A program made the translations under genes and the position numbers. A stretch of DNA of 64,000 nucleotides from Cervus elaphus (Eukaryota; Chordata; Mammalia; Artiodactyla; Cervidae): assembly GCF_910594005.1 (NCBI RefSeq), contig NC_057816.1, positions 41,564,797-41,628,796 of the forward strand, given 5' to 3'. Below are positions 10,285-22,022 of this stretch, piece by piece (the stretch's first letter is position 1; each line of letters opens with the position of its first letter). The notes beneath the pieces are model-generated. The model was not told the DNA's origin, did no database searches, and was given only the letters and a program-made list of their open reading frames with translations.

Positions 10285-10503
10285 GTGTGTGCTCAGTCAC
10301 TTCAGTTGTGTCCTACTCTTTGTGACCTTCTGGACTGCAGCCCGTCAGGCTCCTCTGTCCATGAAATTCTCCAGGCAAGAATACTGGAATGGGTTGCCAT
10401 GCCCTTCTCCAGGGGATCTTCCCAACCCAGGGATTGAACTTGGGCCTCCTGCATCTGATACATTGAAGGCAAATTCTTTATCCACTGAGCCACCAGGGAA
10501 TCC
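10285..10503 (-). mobile_element. Bov-tA SINE, minus strand
   Basis: Near full-length reversed Bov-tA: 'tgtgctcagtcacttcagtt', 'ctggactgcagcccgtcagg', 'gttgccatgcccttctcc', ending 'gagccaccagggaatcccc'. It lies between AT-rich tracts. Confidence 0.93.
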
Positions 10504-10664
10504 CCCCCAAAAATATATAAAAATTTATATATATTTTTAAAACTCCAAAAATAATGTTTATGGAAAAACACATTCCACTTTCTATTTAGTTACAAGTGCA
10601 GAACAAGTTTATAATTTGTCAGTCAAGAAAAGTATTTGTAGGGATGGATATTTTTGAGATATTT

Positions 10665-10855
10665 CACTTGTGCTATCTCATTAAATTCTCCACTTCCCCC
10701 GCCCCCTCCACCCCAGTTTCACAAGGCAAGTATTACTGACCAAGCCTTTATAGATCTGGAAACTAAGTTGAAGTATCTCATCACTTATTAGTAAACAGCA
10801 GATCTAGATTCAAAACCCAAGTCAGTCTGATACCAAGTCTCTGCTCTTTAGAAAG
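10665..10855 (-). mobile_element. MIR SINE, minus strand
   Basis: Reversed MIR order: 'tgctatctcattaaattctc', 'tatagatctggaaactaagt', 'cagatctagattcaaaaccc' and 'agtctgataccaagtctctg'. A C-rich patch sits at about 10693-10718. Confidence 0.65.
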
Positions 10856-11325
10856 CAGAATGTATGTGTTGCAAGGAAAATCTAAGTTTCCCCAGAGCAA
10901 AAGAATATTTGAGTTTCAAACAAATATCCCCTTCAAATGCAGACAGTCTAGAAGGGTATTTTCAGTGTCTTTAGCTCTTGCATAGCTGTTCATATGTCTA
11001 GTATTTAAGATTTCAAAGTTTAGCCTAATCTTCTTGCCATCTGCTCTGAAATGATGAGCCCATCTGTCAAGATATTCAAGACAATATCAGATTTCATTTA
11101 TTCTATGAGAAGACAATGACTTTTGAAATATGAAATTTGAGTATGTCTGATTACAACATTGTGTTATGCTTAAAAATTGAAAAGCTAGTTCTATATGGTT
11201 GAATGGTAGCTGAAGTCCCAGCATTGATTAACAGTGACAATGAGGCAGCCACATTGGGAAATCCAGACTATCCAAAGCTGATTTGGGGATTTTTCAGGTC
11301 TGGTATGATGGCCACTACCTCAACT
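10856..11325. other. Unassigned DNA
   Basis: No recognisable gene or repeat. Confidence 0.4.
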
Positions 11326-11763
11326 GTTGTTGTTTAAAGGTTTGATTCCTAGGTTGGGAAGATACCCTAGAGAAGGGATAGGCTACCCACTCCAGTATTC
11401 TTGGACTTCCCTTGTGGCTCAGCTGGTAAAGAATCTGCCTGCTGTGTGGGAGATGTGGGTTTGATCCCTGGGTTGGGAAGATCCCCTGGAGAAGGGAAAG
11501 GCTGGCCACTCCAGTATTCTGGCCTGGAGAATTCCATGGACTGGATAGTCCATGGGGCCATGAAGAGTTGAACATGACTGAGCGACTTTCACTTTCATTC
11601 ACTAAGTCATGTTTGACTCTTTTCCAACCCCATGGACTGCAGCCCGCCAGGTTCCTCTCTCCATGGGATTTCCCAGGGAAGAATACTTGAGTGGGTTGTC
11701 ATTTGCTTCTCCAGGGGATCTTCCCAAGCCAGATTCTTTTACCACTGAGCCACCAGGGAAGCC
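11326..11763 (-). mobile_element. Bov-tA SINE, minus strand, split by Bov-A2
   Basis: The tail piece 'gttgttgttta' at 11326-11336 resumes at about 11600 with 'cactaagtcatgtttgactc' and runs to 'gagccaccagggaagccc'. The intervening DNA is a plus-strand Bov-A2. The two SINEs share homology in opposite orientation, so this locus could fold into a long imperfect hairpin. Confidence 0.85.
11337..11599 (+). mobile_element. Bov-A2 SINE nested in a reverse SINE, 5' truncated
   Basis: A partial first monomer ('gattcctaggttgggaagat') is followed by a complete second monomer ('ttcccttgtggctcagctgg', 'ctggatagtccatggggcc') and the tail 'agcgactttcactttca'. The host SINE on either side runs on the minus strand. 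I could not see a clear TSD. Confidence 0.85.
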
Positions 11764-13229
11764 CACTATATTAATTGTTTGTTAATTATTATGTTCAATA
11801 ATACACATTCTCTAGATGTTTTGGAAGTAATATTCTTGTAGAGAATTTTACAAAGTGCTTTCAGCATCATTATTCCATTAAGGGTACTCATGTACCCTTC
11901 ATGTAATATAAATATACATTATTATTCTTACCCTTATTCTGTTCTATCTATTCTATATATTTTGTTTATTTTTAAAGAAATAACCAAGTCATCTAAGTGG
12001 AACTGCCAATCACATGCTTCTAAAAAGGAAATACATGGACCATGGGAGTGTCCTGTCTGGAGACTAAACAAGAGATCTACACAGGAATAACAGGAGATAC
12101 TACCACATTCTTCTTTCTTTTTTGGTCAAATTAGTTTAAACAAATAGGTCCTTGGGTTTTAAAATAAGCTGAATCATGAGTGTGTTTCTGGCCACCTTGA
12201 TAGAGATTATCCTCTCTTTACTTCAATCTTGCTTGATTTTAGTTAATTCTACGGTCACCTAGATTCCAAAAACAAATTAAAATTCCTCTTAAACAAATAC
12301 TTTTTCAATTTTCAGGACAAATGAAGTCCCCAAACATTATGAACATTCCCTATCCTCCTGTTGCCCCTTATTCTGTTCCATTTCAACCTTGGGTTGCCTG
12401 CTTCATGAACTCTGGTTTATTTTTGCAATGGCTGGATGCTTTTCTCACACTGGAATGGGCACCTCCAAAAAGCTAATATTTCCATCTTAAAGCACTTCTA
12501 TACAAATTTCTAGAAGGCCAACAGGACATATTAACATGTCTCAAGAGGAACCTATGTGTGTGTGTATATATCTATATATACCACATTTAAGAAATTGCAT
12601 CATTCCCAGAATCCTAAGAATGTTGCCATCTAGACACATATTACTATTACCAACTTTGGCCATTATTAAGATTTTGTGTTAGTGCTAGAAAGAAATAGAT
12701 AAAAACCACAAGATAAAGAAAAAGGGAAAATCTCTCATGTTAGGGCTTTCCAGTCCATTGCTATCTATTGAGTTCATGATCCAGGTACCTAAGTATCAAT
12801 GGAGAAAGATATCTCAGAAGGGTTGTACCTCGCACACCTTACTGAAGGCCAAAGTGGTGCTGAAAGCCCAGGCTGTTGGTGTTGGCACTTCCCTGCCCCC
12901 TTCCACTTCAGGGGCCTAGTTTACAAGACTGAGGAGAGTCTTGCCTCCCTCTGGTCCATCCTTAGCAAGTACAATCTAAAACCACGATTTCATCAGGTAG
13001 CTCCTCTTTCAGAGCTTTGCCTGTCCCTCATCATCACGGTGCAATGGGAAGACACTCCACTGTGGGGTTCTGCCTGTGGGTCCCCCTCCAACACTGGGTT
13101 GCATCCTTTCTTGCTCTCAGGCTGTGTTCAGGCAACACGACACGGGGTTCCCTGCAAACAAAGTGTGTCTTAGTCCTGAAATGCCTTCCAAAGGCTGCCT
13201 GTGACACGGAAGGTAAAACCTGATTCCAG
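11764..13229. other. Unassigned DNA
   Basis: AT-rich at first, with a short TG/TA tract near 12556-12592, then more GC-balanced from about 12830. Two overlapping plus-strand frames (124 and 68 residues, 12799-13223) have no recognisable motif, and no splice signals clearly bound them. The right edge runs into an L2. Confidence 0.4.
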
Positions 13230-13441
13230 ACCCTGTATGATGGGGCCTCTGCCAATCTCTCCAGCCTCATCTTTTACTGTTTTCTGCCTGTTCACTACTT
13301 TAATTATGTTCCTTTTGCAGCCAAGCTCTTCCTTTATGCAAGGCTTTTTATCACATGCTGTTCCATCCACCTGGAATGGCCTTTTTGTCCTCTCTTAACA
13401 TGGCTGGTGCCTCTCATCCTTCAGACCTCAGTATGAATATC

Positions 13442-13656
13442 GGGCTTCTCTGGTGGCCCAGATGGTAAAGAATCCACCTGCAATGCAGGAGAGCTGTGTT
13501 CAATCCCAGGGTTGGGAAGATTCCCTGGAGGAGGGCATGGCAACCCACTCTAGTATTCTTGCCTGGAGACTCCCCATAGACAGAGGAGCCTGGTGGGCTA
13601 CAGTCTGTGGGGCTGCAAAGGGTTGGACACAACTGAGCACCTAAGCACAGCAACAC
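13442..13656 (+). mobile_element. Bov-tA SINE, plus strand
   Basis: Full-length Bov-tA from 'gggcttctctggtggcccag' through 'atccacctgcaatgcagg' and 'ggcatggcaacccactcta' to 'ggttggacacaactgagcac'. It lies 13 bp upstream of a second same-strand SINE. Confidence 0.95.
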
Positions 13657-13669
13657 AAAAATATCATCA

Positions 13670-13870
13670 GGGCCTCCCTGCTGGCTCAGTCAGCAAAGGA
13701 TCTGCCTGCAGTGCAGGAGACCTGGGTTCGATCCCTGGGAAGATCCCTTGCAGAAGGAAATGGCAACCCACTCCAGTATTCTTGCCTGGGGAATCCCATA
13801 CAGAGGAGCCTGGAGGGCTACAGTCCATAGAGTTCCAAGAGTTGGACACAACTAAAGTGACTGAGCAAAT
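13670..13870 (+). mobile_element. Bov-tA SINE, plus strand
   Basis: Full-length Bov-tA starting 'gggcctccctgctggctcag' and ending 'ggacacaactaaagtgactg'. Similar sequences 'atatcatca' (left) and 'atgtcatca' (right) may be a decayed TSD. It has a small internal deletion near 13737. Confidence 0.94.
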
Positions 13871-14255
13871 AAATGTCATCATCTCACAGAGACCGTCCAT
13901 GTCCACTCTATTCAATGTAGTAATCTTTTATAAAGGAGTCAAATTATTTTTCTCATTAGCATCTACCAGAGTGTCACATTTAAAAAAAAAATCAATCAGG
14001 TAACATTTCTTCCCAAGAGTCTTCTAGAGTCTCTCTGAAGTCTTTGCTAACCACCCAGATGAAACTGGTTTTTTTTCAATCACATCCTAATGGCATAATG
14101 TATGTAGGTAATTATGTTGCATTTAATTGTTTATATGACTGTCTGTCCCACCAGTCTTTGAGATTCTTTAAGCCTATATCAGACATTTTTGTATTTCCAG
14201 GACTTGAAAAATACTGTTCTCAATCAGCAGCAGCTGAATACAGTGAATGAATGAA

Positions 14256-15295
14256 TTCAAAGTTTGATTTCATGTTTGAATAACTCAGAATCTCAGGGCA
14301 CCAAATGCATGTCTGTGCACAGGTCAAAGTATTGGGCCATGTTATAGGATTTAGTTTTGCAGACAAATCTGTCTTATGTTCATCTTTCTTCTTTTCCTAC
14401 CCCAGCTCTTTCAAACATAACTTGGACCAAGAAACCTCTTTCCCAGTATGCTGAAGGGAAATGTCTGTGCTGAGCAACGCTAAGCAGATTCACTGCACCC
14501 TGCCTACCAGACAGACTTGCTATCCTCTTCTAGAAGCTTTATCTCCTAGTGTTCTATCTGCATTGGGCCAGTATTTAGGGTATCTCAGCCCCTGACTCCA
14601 TCTCTGATATCATCTACCAGTTCCTGCTAAATACCAGTCAGCCTAAATAGCTGTATTTATGTATCAGCTGACCTCTGCATTTGACCAAAGATAACTGGAC
14701 TAATGTGGAGACTGGCCCAAGCTAAGTCAAACAGGTTCATTTATCCTAAGGCACAAGGTCACAATCTGAACATAAGTTCTCCCACTTTCCAACCTAGACA
14801 ATTGGATTTCACATCCCTATTTTCTTTTCCCTATCTCATTCATAAGAGAAATTGAGGTTGGCTGAGGATAGAGCGCGATTATGATCAGAAAACCCAGTAG
14901 TAACGGTGGTGTTTGCAGGGAAGAGTGACAGTGGTTTATGAGTTCTGAATCCCTCCAGAAAGGAAACTGCATTTCAGCTGCAAGATGCAGCTGAGCAGAA
15001 AGTGGAAAGAAGAAAGGATGCTATAAACAGCTCTAACACTTGGGAAGAATGGCCTAGAGTTTGCAGCCCGAACCACACTTGCATTGGTGATTCTGTCCTG
15101 CCCAAAGCCAGGTAGCACCTGCTGGTCCAGTGAAGCAAGTCCAGGGACTGGAGACACTAGCTTGCATGCCTGTATTATGTAATCTTGGGCAAAACCACTT
15201 GATTTCTTGAATTCTTTGTTTCATGTCAAGGGCAAGATATAATAACTGTCTCCCTTTCCTCACCAAGCCTTCTCTTTTTCTTAACTATTTATCTA
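14256..15295. other. Unassigned DNA
   Basis: No gene or repeat family recognised. A minus-strand frame (14936-15157) has no motif. Confidence 0.4.
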
Positions 15296-15545
15296 CATTA
15301 TTTGGCTGGTCAGGTCTTAGTAGTAGCATGCACGATCTTCATTGTGTCACGTGGGATCTTTCGCTGTGGTGCACAGACTCTCTAGTTGTGGCTGTGGGTT
15401 TAGTAGTTGAGGTTTGGGTAGTTTGAGTGTTTGGGTCTAGGTGCTCCATGGGATATGGGATCTTAGTTCCCAGACCAGGGACTGAACCCGCGCCCCCTGC
15501 ATCACAAGGCAGCTTCTTAATCACTGGCCCACCAGGGAAATCCCA
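15296..15545 (-). mobile_element. CHR-1-type tRNA-Glu SINE, minus strand
   Basis: Repeated 'tagttgtggc' and 'tagtagttgaggtttggg' units, 'gggatcttagttcccagacc', 'agggactgaacccgcgcccc' and 'tggcccaccagggaaatccc' match the longer CHR-1 SINE read backwards. The run of similar short units is part of this family's body. Confidence 0.85.
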
Positions 15546-15785
15546 CCAAGTCTTCTTTGAACATCAACAGAAATAATGAAAAGTAAATAAAGCTTCTTAA
15601 TGAGTAATGTAAAAATCTAGACTATTATCCTTAAGAAACAAAACAACCGAATGGATGGCAGACGATAGTAGGTGAAGCTGAATCTGTGCCTAAGAACATA
15701 AGGAAATGCAACAGGAAGATGAAAAGATTTTAAACGCACCCCACGCTTTGTGCGTTGCTGCATTGCCGAGGCGGTTAAAAACCCC

Positions 15786-16014
15786 AAGGCGTGTGCTAAG
15801 TCGTGTTCAATTCTTCACGACCCCGTGGACTGTAGCCCACTAGGTGCCTCTGTCCATGCAATTTTTCAGGCAAGACACTGCAGTGGGTTGCCATTTCCTT
15901 CTCCAGGGGATCTTCCCCACCCGGGGATCAAACTTGCATCTCTTGAATCTCCTGCATTGGCAGAAAGATTTTTTTTTTTTTTTTTAAACCACTGGTGCCA
16001 CCAGGGAAGTCCCA
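15786..16014 (-). mobile_element. Bov-tA SINE, minus strand, with poly-T expansion
   Basis: Reversed Bov-tA ('gtgtgctaagtcgtgttc', 'gttgccatttccttctccag', 'gccaccagggaagtccc'). A run of about 20 T lies near 15967-15986, inside the tRNA-like head where the family normally has 'agattcttta'. This is an expanded or inserted homopolymer. Confidence 0.93.
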
Positions 16015-18339
16015 GGTAATGACTGTTACATAACCAGAGGCCATTGTTCCTACTTTGCTTCACAGAACTAGTTCCTTTTATTATTCTTCAATCGGAAAGA
16101 AAGACATGGGTAACAGAAGAATATGATTTTACCCGAAGTGATTGTGCAATAAATTAAAGTCTGGTATTATATGCTTAAAATGCTGCTCCTTTTTGATAAC
16201 TGTTGCTCTGTAAATAGAGAATGAGAGACAGAAAGGGTGAAAGGGAGACAGAGGGAGAGACAGAGAGAGCCGGGCAGACTTTTCCAAAACTTAAATCTTC
16301 CTTTTTCCTCCAGCACCAGGTTCATAGTGAAGTATTGCTCTTTTAAGTTTAATGTCCTAAATTCTTTCCCCTTGAGCTCAAGTACTTCTTCACCAAGTCA
16401 CTTTCTAAAGGAGAGGAATACTATACGTCTGGACCTGATTTTTAAAACTCTAGATTGCATTTTGGATTTCTGAAAGTTTCACATTAAAGTTAAAAATCTT
16501 TGCCAGCCTCACATAATTATGTTCTTTTGTATTTCACAGTAAAAGAGCCAAGTAGTTAGAAATGCTTGCATGACTCATTTTTCCTATAACTCTGAAGTTT
16601 GGAAAAACTTCCCCTTCTAATAAATCCGTCCTGTTAACACATCCCCACCCCTAGCATCCTGTTGACTTTTACTTTCTTCTCCAGGTCGGGTGGCATATCC
16701 ATGCCAACCTACTGTGGGACAGATACTTAATAAATATAACTGCACATCAGCCTAAGGAAAAACAACTTAGGATGTCGATATTTCCCTCTGACTTTAACGA
16801 TAAGGAAGCCAAGGATCTATGGAGTTAAGAATTATACTGAAAGTCTCAGGTAGGAAACGGCAAAGTTAGAATTTGAACTGAGATTATTTCTTCCCTTCAA
16901 AGCTCTTTATACTACAATGGTCTTGCCTTCACCGGGGAATAAAGAGTTATTTATATTCTAACTGGAGACACAGCTGGAGAGAGAGTGCTGGGAGGGCAAA
17001 GATAAACCCTTCAGAGTCCCTTCCATCAAGACATTTATAGTCTAGTAGTAGAGATAGACGCAGACATAAATGATAAGTGCAAAATTCTGTGATAAAAAAA
17101 CAATCATATACCACATAACTTGTATTGAGTGTATTCCATTTGCAAAACACTATCTTAAGTGCTTGTGTTGACTCATATGTATAAAAATAGAGAGATGCGT
17201 GAGGGACATGGTGCCCAAATAAAGGGAGGAGGCAGATCTGTTGAGGAGATTCATTTCACTTTGTAAGAGGGTATGTTACAACAGGCACCAAAGGTTGGTT
17301 AAGACCCCACAGTATGTTCAGGCAGGAACCCTGCGGGCAAATGGACATACATGCACAGGAACTTGACCTCTGGGTTTTGCCCAAGTAGAGGGAGAATGTA
17401 GGAAGTAGGATGGATCATCTGGAACAGGTACGTAGGGTTCAGGTCTAGAAAGGCCTTGCGTGCCATGTTGTAGACTTTGGACTTCTGTCAGCAGTAGAAT
17501 TAAAGGGTTTTAAACTGTTGAACGACATGGGACCTCAGCCAGCAGCAACCAACATACGGGGGTGTCTTTTCCAACTACAATGCTGAGGTCAGGGGACAGG
17601 TTGGAGGACAGGGTTCTCTCTGCGTCTTGGGAGCCACAAGCCCTGGACTCCAGACCCCGATGACGGCAGTGCAGGGCCAGCACTTCCCCAGTCACATGGC
17701 CTAAAAGTCCCAGTGCCTGAGGATGATGGCCCATCTCCCAGAGTCCAGGGACAGCCAGCTAGATCCCTGGGTGCTACCCCCTAAAGTGGTAGGAAACAGA
17801 GAATCTATACATTTGCTATTTCTCCGGCCTTCAGAATTTCCCCAATTTAGGGGGGAAAGCTTGGCATTGAGACTCACTCTGGCTTGTTTATCAGGTATAT
17901 ACTAATACAAACCTCTCCCTATAAGGCGTGGCAGAGTTCCTCGGCTACAAGCTAAGCACAGCTTTACTTCTTTCCCTGTTGGCTTAGACGTCATTCCTCC
18001 TGAAAGTAGGAGGATGGGACAGAAGGCTTTTATCAGTCCCTCTTTAACTCTATTTCTGCAACAATCCTCTCTCTATTCTGCGATACCCTCATCACTTACT
18101 TCAGAGAATAATGGTGTATCCGTCTCCAATTTACTCTTGCCATTTCCCCAGCTTCCATCAGTGGTCTCTTCAGAGCTGGCAGCCTCAGGCAGATGTGGGA
18201 TCCTTGTGTCAGGCACAGAAGCAGCCGGATTACAGTCATGTTCCTTTAATGATCTCATCAAAGATCCGCCTTCAGGGCTCTGTCACAATGTCATGCTTAG
18301 ATGTCTGTCCTTCTATTTCTTCTTCCTTGTGACAAGAGG
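16015..18339. other. Unassigned DNA
   Basis: About 2.3 kb without a recognisable gene or young repeat, apart from the purine tract at 16210. Overlapping frames at 18014-18349 (111, 73 and 62 residues in three frames) are probably chance. A 'tagtctagtagtagagatag' stretch near 17038 may be part of an old repeat. Confidence 0.4.
16210..16271 (+). repeat. Purine-rich GA tract
   Basis: About 60 bp of nearly pure A and G, dominated by 'gagagacagagggagaga' units. It is a degenerate simple repeat. Confidence 0.8.
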
Positions 18340-19345
18340 CAGCAGTTAGAATCAGACATGGAACAATGAACTGGTACCAAAATTGTGAATGGAGTACATC
18401 AAGGCTGTATATTGTCACTGTTTATTTAACTTATATGCAGAGCGCATCATGTAAAATGCCAGGCTAGAAGACTCACAAGCTGCAATCAAGATTGCCAGGA
18501 GAAATATTGATAACCTCAGATGATAGGTATCATCAGATAGATAGATACCATCTACCATCTGATAGATACTATCAGAAAGTGGAGAGAAACTAAAGAGCCT
18601 CTTGATCAGAGGGTGAAAGAACAGAGTGAAAAAACTGGCTTAAATTCAACATTGAAATAATGAAGATCATGACATCCGGTCCCATCACTTCATGGCAAAT
18701 AGATGGGGAAAAAAATGGAAACAGTGACAAACTTTATTTTTGGGGGCTCCAAAATCACTGCAGATGGTAACTGCAGCCACAAAATTAAAAGACACTTGCT
18801 CCTTGGAAGGAAAGCTATGACAAAGCTAAAAAGCATATTAAAAAGCAGAGACACCACTTTGCCAACAAAGGTCCATATAGTCAAAGCTATGGTTTTTCCA
18901 GTAGCCACGTACATATGTGAGAACTGGACCATAAAGAAAGCTGAATGCTGAAGAATTGATGCTTTTGAACTGTGGTGCTGGAGAAGACTCTTGAGAGTCT
19001 TCGGACTGCAAGGAGATCAAACCAGTCAATCCTAAAGGAAATCAACCCTGAATATTCATTGGAAGGACTGAGCTGAAGCTGAAGCTCCAACACTTTGGTC
19101 ACCTAATGCAAAGAGTCTACTCACTGGAAAAGACCCTGATGCTGGGAAAGATTGAGGGCAGGAGAAGAAGGGGACGACACAGGATGAAATGGTTGGATGG
19201 CATCACCGACTCAATGGACATGAGTTTGAGCAAACCCTGGGAGTTAGTGAAGAACAGGGAAATCTGGGGTGCTGCAGTTTTATGGGGTGGCAAAGAGTCA
19301 GACATGACTTAGTGACTGAACAACACAACAACAAATTTGCGAAGC
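18340..19345 (+). mobile_element. BovB LINE 3' part, plus strand, with damaged YADD region
   Basis: Runs from the RT domain ('cagttagaatcagacatgg', 'gtacatcaaggctgtatatt') through the C-terminal ORF ('ccatcacttcatggcaaata', 'ggaccataaagaaagctgaa') to the 3' UTR ('gaaaagaccctgatgctggg') and the tail 'gactgaacaacacaacaac'. In-frame stops and a 55-bp foreign patch at 18521-18575 in place of the catalytic YADD codons show it is dead. Confidence 0.92.
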
Positions 19346-20408
19346 ACCCGGCTGTTCAATGGAACAAATGAGTCCTTCTTTCCTTCCCTTTAGGGGAATT
19401 TGATAAGTTTGTTCTTTTTGCCCCCACCACACTTAGTTACCAGGCTCACTAAAGCAAGGCACTGCCTAGGAGGGTGCTCTTCTGCTGGCGACTTGCTCTT
19501 CTCTTTACACTAGGGACACTGTATAGGGACATTCCTTCCGAAGTCCATCTTATGCCATTATTCCTCTAACCTCATTTTCCAAGCCAATTATGATCCCATT
19601 ATCTCTGTTAACTTGCTACATTATGCACACATAGATTACTGAAAATGAAGAGCTGACAATCTTAATATTTAACTGCTTTTCATAACATGGCATTTGTTTG
19701 GAAATGAAACTCTGATGTGGTGGCATTTCTCTTTTGTATACTGTTCAATGACAGTCAATTAACTGCAAAAGAAAACCAAACAAAATCTTAGTTGCGTTTT
19801 TCAGGAAGAAAGGGTACTTTTGCATAAGCCCAGATTACTGACATTCATCTATTTAAAATGAAAAAGGGATCGTGGGGACCTTAAAGAGAAACATTACCTC
19901 AGAGCTATGGAAAATATTCCTTCTCCAAGGAAACAGGGTGAATCTGATGAAGGAAATCTCATCCCCGTCAACACAGACTGTCCCAACATGGGTCAGAATA
20001 ATAAATGGAGGTCATTTACTCATAGAAATCCATTCCATTCAAACACAAATTGATTGACAACAGTCATCCACTCAAATACTTAATAAGCACCAACTATATG
20101 CTAGGCACTGGAAGCTGAGGTTCAATAAGACATAACCAATCTTTGCCTTCAAGGATATCATGTCATAAAAGAGGTGGCAGAAAAGTATAAAAGAGCCACA
20201 TTAGGAGAGAATGTATGCAAAATGAAGAGTCCTGCAATCAGAGGCAGTGATGATCAAGTTGAGCATTAAAGATTTAGTTGTAATGAGTGAGACAAAGTAG
20301 AAGAGGAACATGATCTTGTTGCTATATGAAGTCGTCTGTACAGAAACATCACAGCTATAATCTGGTTGCCTGCAGCTGGAATAGTTCTTCAGAAAAGTTC
20401 TGTTTGAG
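19346..20408. other. Unassigned DNA
   Basis: No gene recognised. 'gcaccaactatatgctaggc' near 20088 and the following 100 bp resemble an old L2/CR1-type repeat, unconfirmed. Confidence 0.4.
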
Positions 20409-20416
20409 CTCAGCAT

Positions 20417-20634
20417 CTCTCTCTCTCTTTAATCGCTAAGTTGTGTCTGACTCCTGCAACCCGATGGACTGTTTTCTGCCAGGCTCCTCTGTCCATGGGA
20501 TTCTCCAGGCAAGAATACTGGAGTGGGTTGCTATTTCCTTCTCCAAGGGATGTTCCTGACCCAGGAACTGAACCTGGGTCTCCTGTATTGCAGGCAGATT
20601 CTTTACCAACTGAGCTATGAGGGAAGCCCTTGGT
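20417..20634 (-). mobile_element. Bov-tA SINE, minus strand, with TSD
   Basis: Reversed Bov-tA between direct repeats 'ctcagcat' at 20409-20416 and 20635-20642. It begins with a short CT microsatellite at the element's 3' (left) edge and ends 'ctgagctatgagggaagccc'. Confidence 0.94.
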
Positions 20635-20642
20635 CTCAGCAT

Positions 20643-21454
20643 AGTGTTTTAAATTTGACTTTCAGTGGGTTTTTGCACACTTGCCATAGTTTTCGCTGCT
20701 CCCTATTGCCTTAAACTCAGGCTGTTTTACACACTCATGTGGTCTCTAAATACATTGGCGTTTTCAAAGTGTGGCATGAAGAAAGCAAACAGAATGAGGC
20801 AGGCATTGGAAAAAGCTAAGTGTTAATAGCTTGGTGTGGGCAGAACGAAGTGTGGATGCAGTGTAGAAGAAGAAAGGAATCTGCAGACATGTGAGGGTAT
20901 CAGATATGAAGGGCCTCGTATGCGCTGATGAAGAATCTAAGTTCCATCCAGAAAATTAAAGGAAGCAATTAAAGCAGATTAAGCAGGAAGTGTCAGGGCC
21001 AGATCCATCTTATAGAAAGATCACGAGGCAACAGTGGGCAGGATGGAATGGAAGAGATAAAAAATGGAGACAAGGATAAAAGTCCGAATGTTATTGATTA
21101 AACCAGGCTGGATATTGTAAAGGCCCACACAGTAAGCATCAGAAAATGTGTGGGACATATCTTTTGAGATATTAAAGAGGTTGAAAGAATACAACTTAGC
21201 GGATGATTGTTGTGGAAAAGGGAAATGTCTTGGATGAAGTCAATTTTCTGTCTTAGACAGCTAGACTGATGTTGCTGCCATTTACCAAAACAGGGAGGGA
21301 AGATTAAGTTGTGGGAATGAAAACTCTTTCTTTTTTTGTCCTCACTCATCATCCCCTTGTGTAGACATAAGTGCTCTGCTTGTATCTCTGATCCTGCAGT
21401 TGAAACAAGGCACCAAGGATGGAGATTGTTGTTTCCTTAAGAGCATATTAGACT
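20643..21454. other. Unassigned DNA
   Basis: A-rich sequence without a recognisable gene or repeat. The minus-strand frame at 21098-21352 shows no domain. Confidence 0.4.
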
Positions 21455-21620
21455 CAATCAGATGATCCAGTTTCACACCATCTCTTTATGTAATCTTGGA
21501 CATGTTATTTTTCTGTGCCTCAAGTATCTCATCTGTAAGATGGAAATACTAAAACTTTCTGCTTAATCCAGGTTTGTTGGGAGATTGAATATGCTGAAAA
21601 AAGTGAATTTACTTTGGGAA
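21455..21620 (+). mobile_element. MIR SINE, plus strand
   Basis: Follows MIR: 'tgtaatcttggacatgttat', 'ctgtgcctcaagtatctcat', 'ctgtaagatggaaatactaa' and 'tgttgggagattgaatatg'. Confidence 0.7.
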
Positions 21621-21801
21621 GTGCAAAGGGTGATGTATTACCTAAGAGGTGATTTAAGTCTCTTGGGCACATTAATGTCAGAGAATTAAGTATTGACCCA
21701 GAGGTTATCATACAGGCTGATTAAAATGCAGCAAGGGATATAACAGGCTTGCTGTGTCAAAACTGGAAGCAAATGAAGATAAAATAAGTAAAGTGTAAAC
21801 T

Positions 21802-22011
21802 ATAGACACTCAGACGCTCAGTTGTGTATGACTCTTTGCGACCCCATGGACAACAGTCCACCAGACTCCTCTCTCCATAGAATTCTCCAGGTAAGAATAC
21901 TGGAGTGGGTTACCATTTCCTTCTCCAGAAGATCTTCCCCATCCAGGGGTCAAACCTGGGTCTCCTGCTTTGCAGGTGGATTCCTTACCAACTGAGCCAC
22001 AAGGGAAGCCT
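21802..22011 (-). mobile_element. Bov-tA SINE, minus strand, with 11-bp TSD
   Basis: Complete reversed Bov-tA bounded by perfect 11-bp direct repeats 'aagtgtaaact' at 21791-21801 and 22012-22022. This fixes both ends and shows a clean retroposition event. Confidence 0.96.
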
Positions 22012-22022
22012 AAGTGTAAACT

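Larger units (their letters stand above)
13230..14255 (+). mobile_element. L2 LINE 3' end, plus strand, split by two SINEs
   Basis: The left part (13230-13440) carries 'tctccagcctcatcttttac', 'cacatgctgttccatccacc' and 'tcatccttcagacctcagta'. The right part (about 13875-14255) ends in the L2-like 'acagtgaatgaatgaat'. Two Bov-tA SINEs sit between the parts. This is an ancient, non-coding relic. Confidence 0.7.

Noticed and set aside
12799..13173. 124-residue frame
   Set aside because: No domain, overlapped by frames on both strands, and its right end runs into L2-like DNA. No splice or promoter evidence.
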